Positions 22,012 through 22,581 of a DNA stretch of 22,581 bases are shown in pieces. The translations under genes were made by a program, and so were the position numbers. Within the stretch, counting starts at the first letter, position 1. Every line of letters begins with the position of its first letter. The stretch lies in assembly GCA_964496595.1 (NCBI GenBank), contig CAZCAI010000075.1, forward strand, positions 1 through 22,581, read 5' to 3'. The notes under the pieces are model-generated. The model did not search any database and was not told the origin of the DNA. It saw only the letters and a program-made list of their open reading frames with translations. This stretch comes from JAAAOZ01 sp964496595. Lineage in GTDB: Bacteria > Chloroflexota > Anaerolineae > B4-G1 > SLSP01.

Positions 22012-22230
22012 TGTTGGTAGAAATTTGATCTTTATGGATAATATGACTGTGGAGCGTGAAGGCATGAAGCACAACCAATGGTTGGAACCCCAATACGCAG
22101 TATTAGATGATCCTGACGGGTTGCGCCAGGGTGGCGCAAGCTACCAAAGGTTGTGCTGAAAGCCTGATTTCCTGGGGAACAGTCTGTGCGCGTCAGGGCG
22201 GCTAATTCAGCCGCCCTGACGCTTTTTTTT
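22012..22230 (+). ncRNA. Candidate cis-regulatory leader RNA (riboswitch-like) before the CaCA exchanger
   Basis: The leader can form two long helices in interleaved order: TTGGTAG (22014-22020) with CTACCAA (22141-22147), and AGCACAACC (22068-22076) with GGTTGTGCT (22149-22157). The 3' strands are one base apart, so this is an H-type pseudoknot with possible coaxial stacking. Inside are the hairpins TTGCGCCA-GGG-TGGCGCAA (22121-22139) and AATAC-GCA-GTATT (22092-22104). It ends in an intrinsic terminator before the exchanger gene. CCTGACG (22112-22118) is complementary to CGTCAGG in the terminator's 5' arm (22191-22197), so an antiterminator is possible. I could not match it to the Mn, Mg, Ni/Co, c-di-AMP, fluoride or cobalamin motifs as I remember them. 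Function and ligand are inference; a stand-alone small RNA is the alternative. Confidence 0.6.
22190..22230 (+). terminator. Strong intrinsic terminator upstream of the exchanger
   Basis: A perfect 14-bp stem, GCGTCAGGGCGGCT (22190-22203) with AGCCGCCCTGACGC (22209-22222), a five-base loop and eight Ts (22223-22230). It lies 49 bases before the exchanger start codon and about 180 bases after the leader promoter, which is where an attenuator belongs. Confidence 0.92.
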
Positions 22231-22279
22231 GTCTCGGTTTGCGCTAATCAGCGCGACTACACATTTTGAGGAGGTTCGT

Positions 22280-22581
22280 ATGTTTCTGTTCGGAGTTCAA
22301 TTAAGCTTGTGGCTCATTATCATCATTGGGTTGGCTTCCATCGCGCTGTTGGTGGGGAGTTCTGATGTCGCGGTCAGGAAGCTGACCGGGTTGGCCGGAT
22401 TCTTCCGGTTATCCACGACCTTTATGGGCGTCACGGTTGTCTCACTGGCGACGAGTATCCCAGAGATTGCGGCGCATCTGACGGCTTCCGTGGGGATTCT
22501 GACCAACACGTTGGATTACAAAATCGGTTCTTCGGTGGTGCTGGGGGCCAATATCGGCTCGGACGTGGTGCAGCAGACGCT
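22280..22581 (+). CDS. CaCA-family cation exchanger, 3' end outside the window
   Basis: The first 100 residues of a sodium/calcium-exchanger-type membrane protein (YrbG-like half-repeats). The ATG has a GAGGAGG site 6 bases upstream. Visible are a first membrane helix (LWLIIIIGLASIALLVGSSDVAV), then FMGVTVVSLATSIPEIAAHL, with the conserved TSxPE of the alpha-1 repeat, and VVLGANIGSDVV, corresponding to the G-S-N/D metal-site stretch. The exported ion is unknown (Ca2+ or another cation). The upstream leader RNA and terminator suggest control by transcription attenuation. The gene continues past the window. Confidence 0.88.
   Translation, partial: MFLFGVQLSLWLIIIIGLASIALLVGSSDVAVRKLTGLAGFFRLSTTFMGVTVVSLATSIPEIAAHLTASVGILTNTLDYKIGSSVVLGANIGSDVVQQT

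Noticed and set aside
22034..22159. Small ORF of 41 codons in the exchanger leader
   Set aside because: It has no Shine-Dalgarno sequence, and its bases are explained by the pseudoknot helices and internal hairpins. A leader peptide is not fully excluded.

Overview
The window looks like a GC-rich chromosomal contig from an uncultured Chloroflexota bacterium (Anaerolineae-like). This is inferred from gene content and style: a DnaD-type primosome protein beside a DnaC/DnaI-type loader and DnaB, multi-GAF histidine kinases, lamin-G-like lipoproteins, a NAL1-like cytoplasmic protease and many short palindromic intergenic repeats. No rRNA or tRNA is visible to confirm the phylum. A run of exactly 100 N (18425-18524) is a scaffold gap, so the two sides may not be contiguous as drawn.

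Left block (1-5442, minus strand): replication and recombination. In transcription order it holds a bifunctional-nuclease-family protein (DUF151), the replicative helicase dnaB, a DnaD-domain primosome protein, a helicase loader with two tandem AAA+ domains, and recA. dnaB and dnaD are spaced for translational coupling, the DnaD-like and loader genes overlap by 80 nt, and recA has its own extended -10 promoter with a possible LexA-like operator.

Middle block (5715-12172, plus strand): a HEAT-repeat protein; a large histidine kinase with a degenerate receiver and three GAF domains, coupled to a lipoprotein and a polytopic membrane protein; then a pair of genes made of a 144-residue protein and a trypsin-like protease, which share the same N-terminal domain in perfect register.

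Accessory block (12173-16601): a single-chain restriction-modification enzyme (N-terminal PD-(D/E)XK-like nuclease, Eco57I-like N6-adenine methylase, specificity region). Palindromic, MITE-like elements lie on both sides. The specificity region is clearly poorer in GC than the rest of the gene.

Right block (16602-22581, plus strand): an amidohydrolase of the SAH/MTA deaminase type fused to a CYTH-like domain and cut by the gap; rubrerythrin; a tandem pair of 117-bp repeat units with inverted ends; an HD-domain phosphohydrolase; a CPA2 (Kef-type) cation/proton antiporter; and the start of a CaCA-family cation exchanger. Ahead of the exchanger are a good promoter, a leader RNA that can form a pseudoknot, and a strong intrinsic terminator. 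This looks like an attenuation-type riboregulator of unassigned class.

The best candidates for something new are the pseudoknotted leader before the exchanger, the protease/companion pair, the amidohydrolase-CYTH fusion, the tandem-AAA+ helicase loader and the nested palindromic element beside the restriction gene. All statements come from reading the sequence; no database search was possible.
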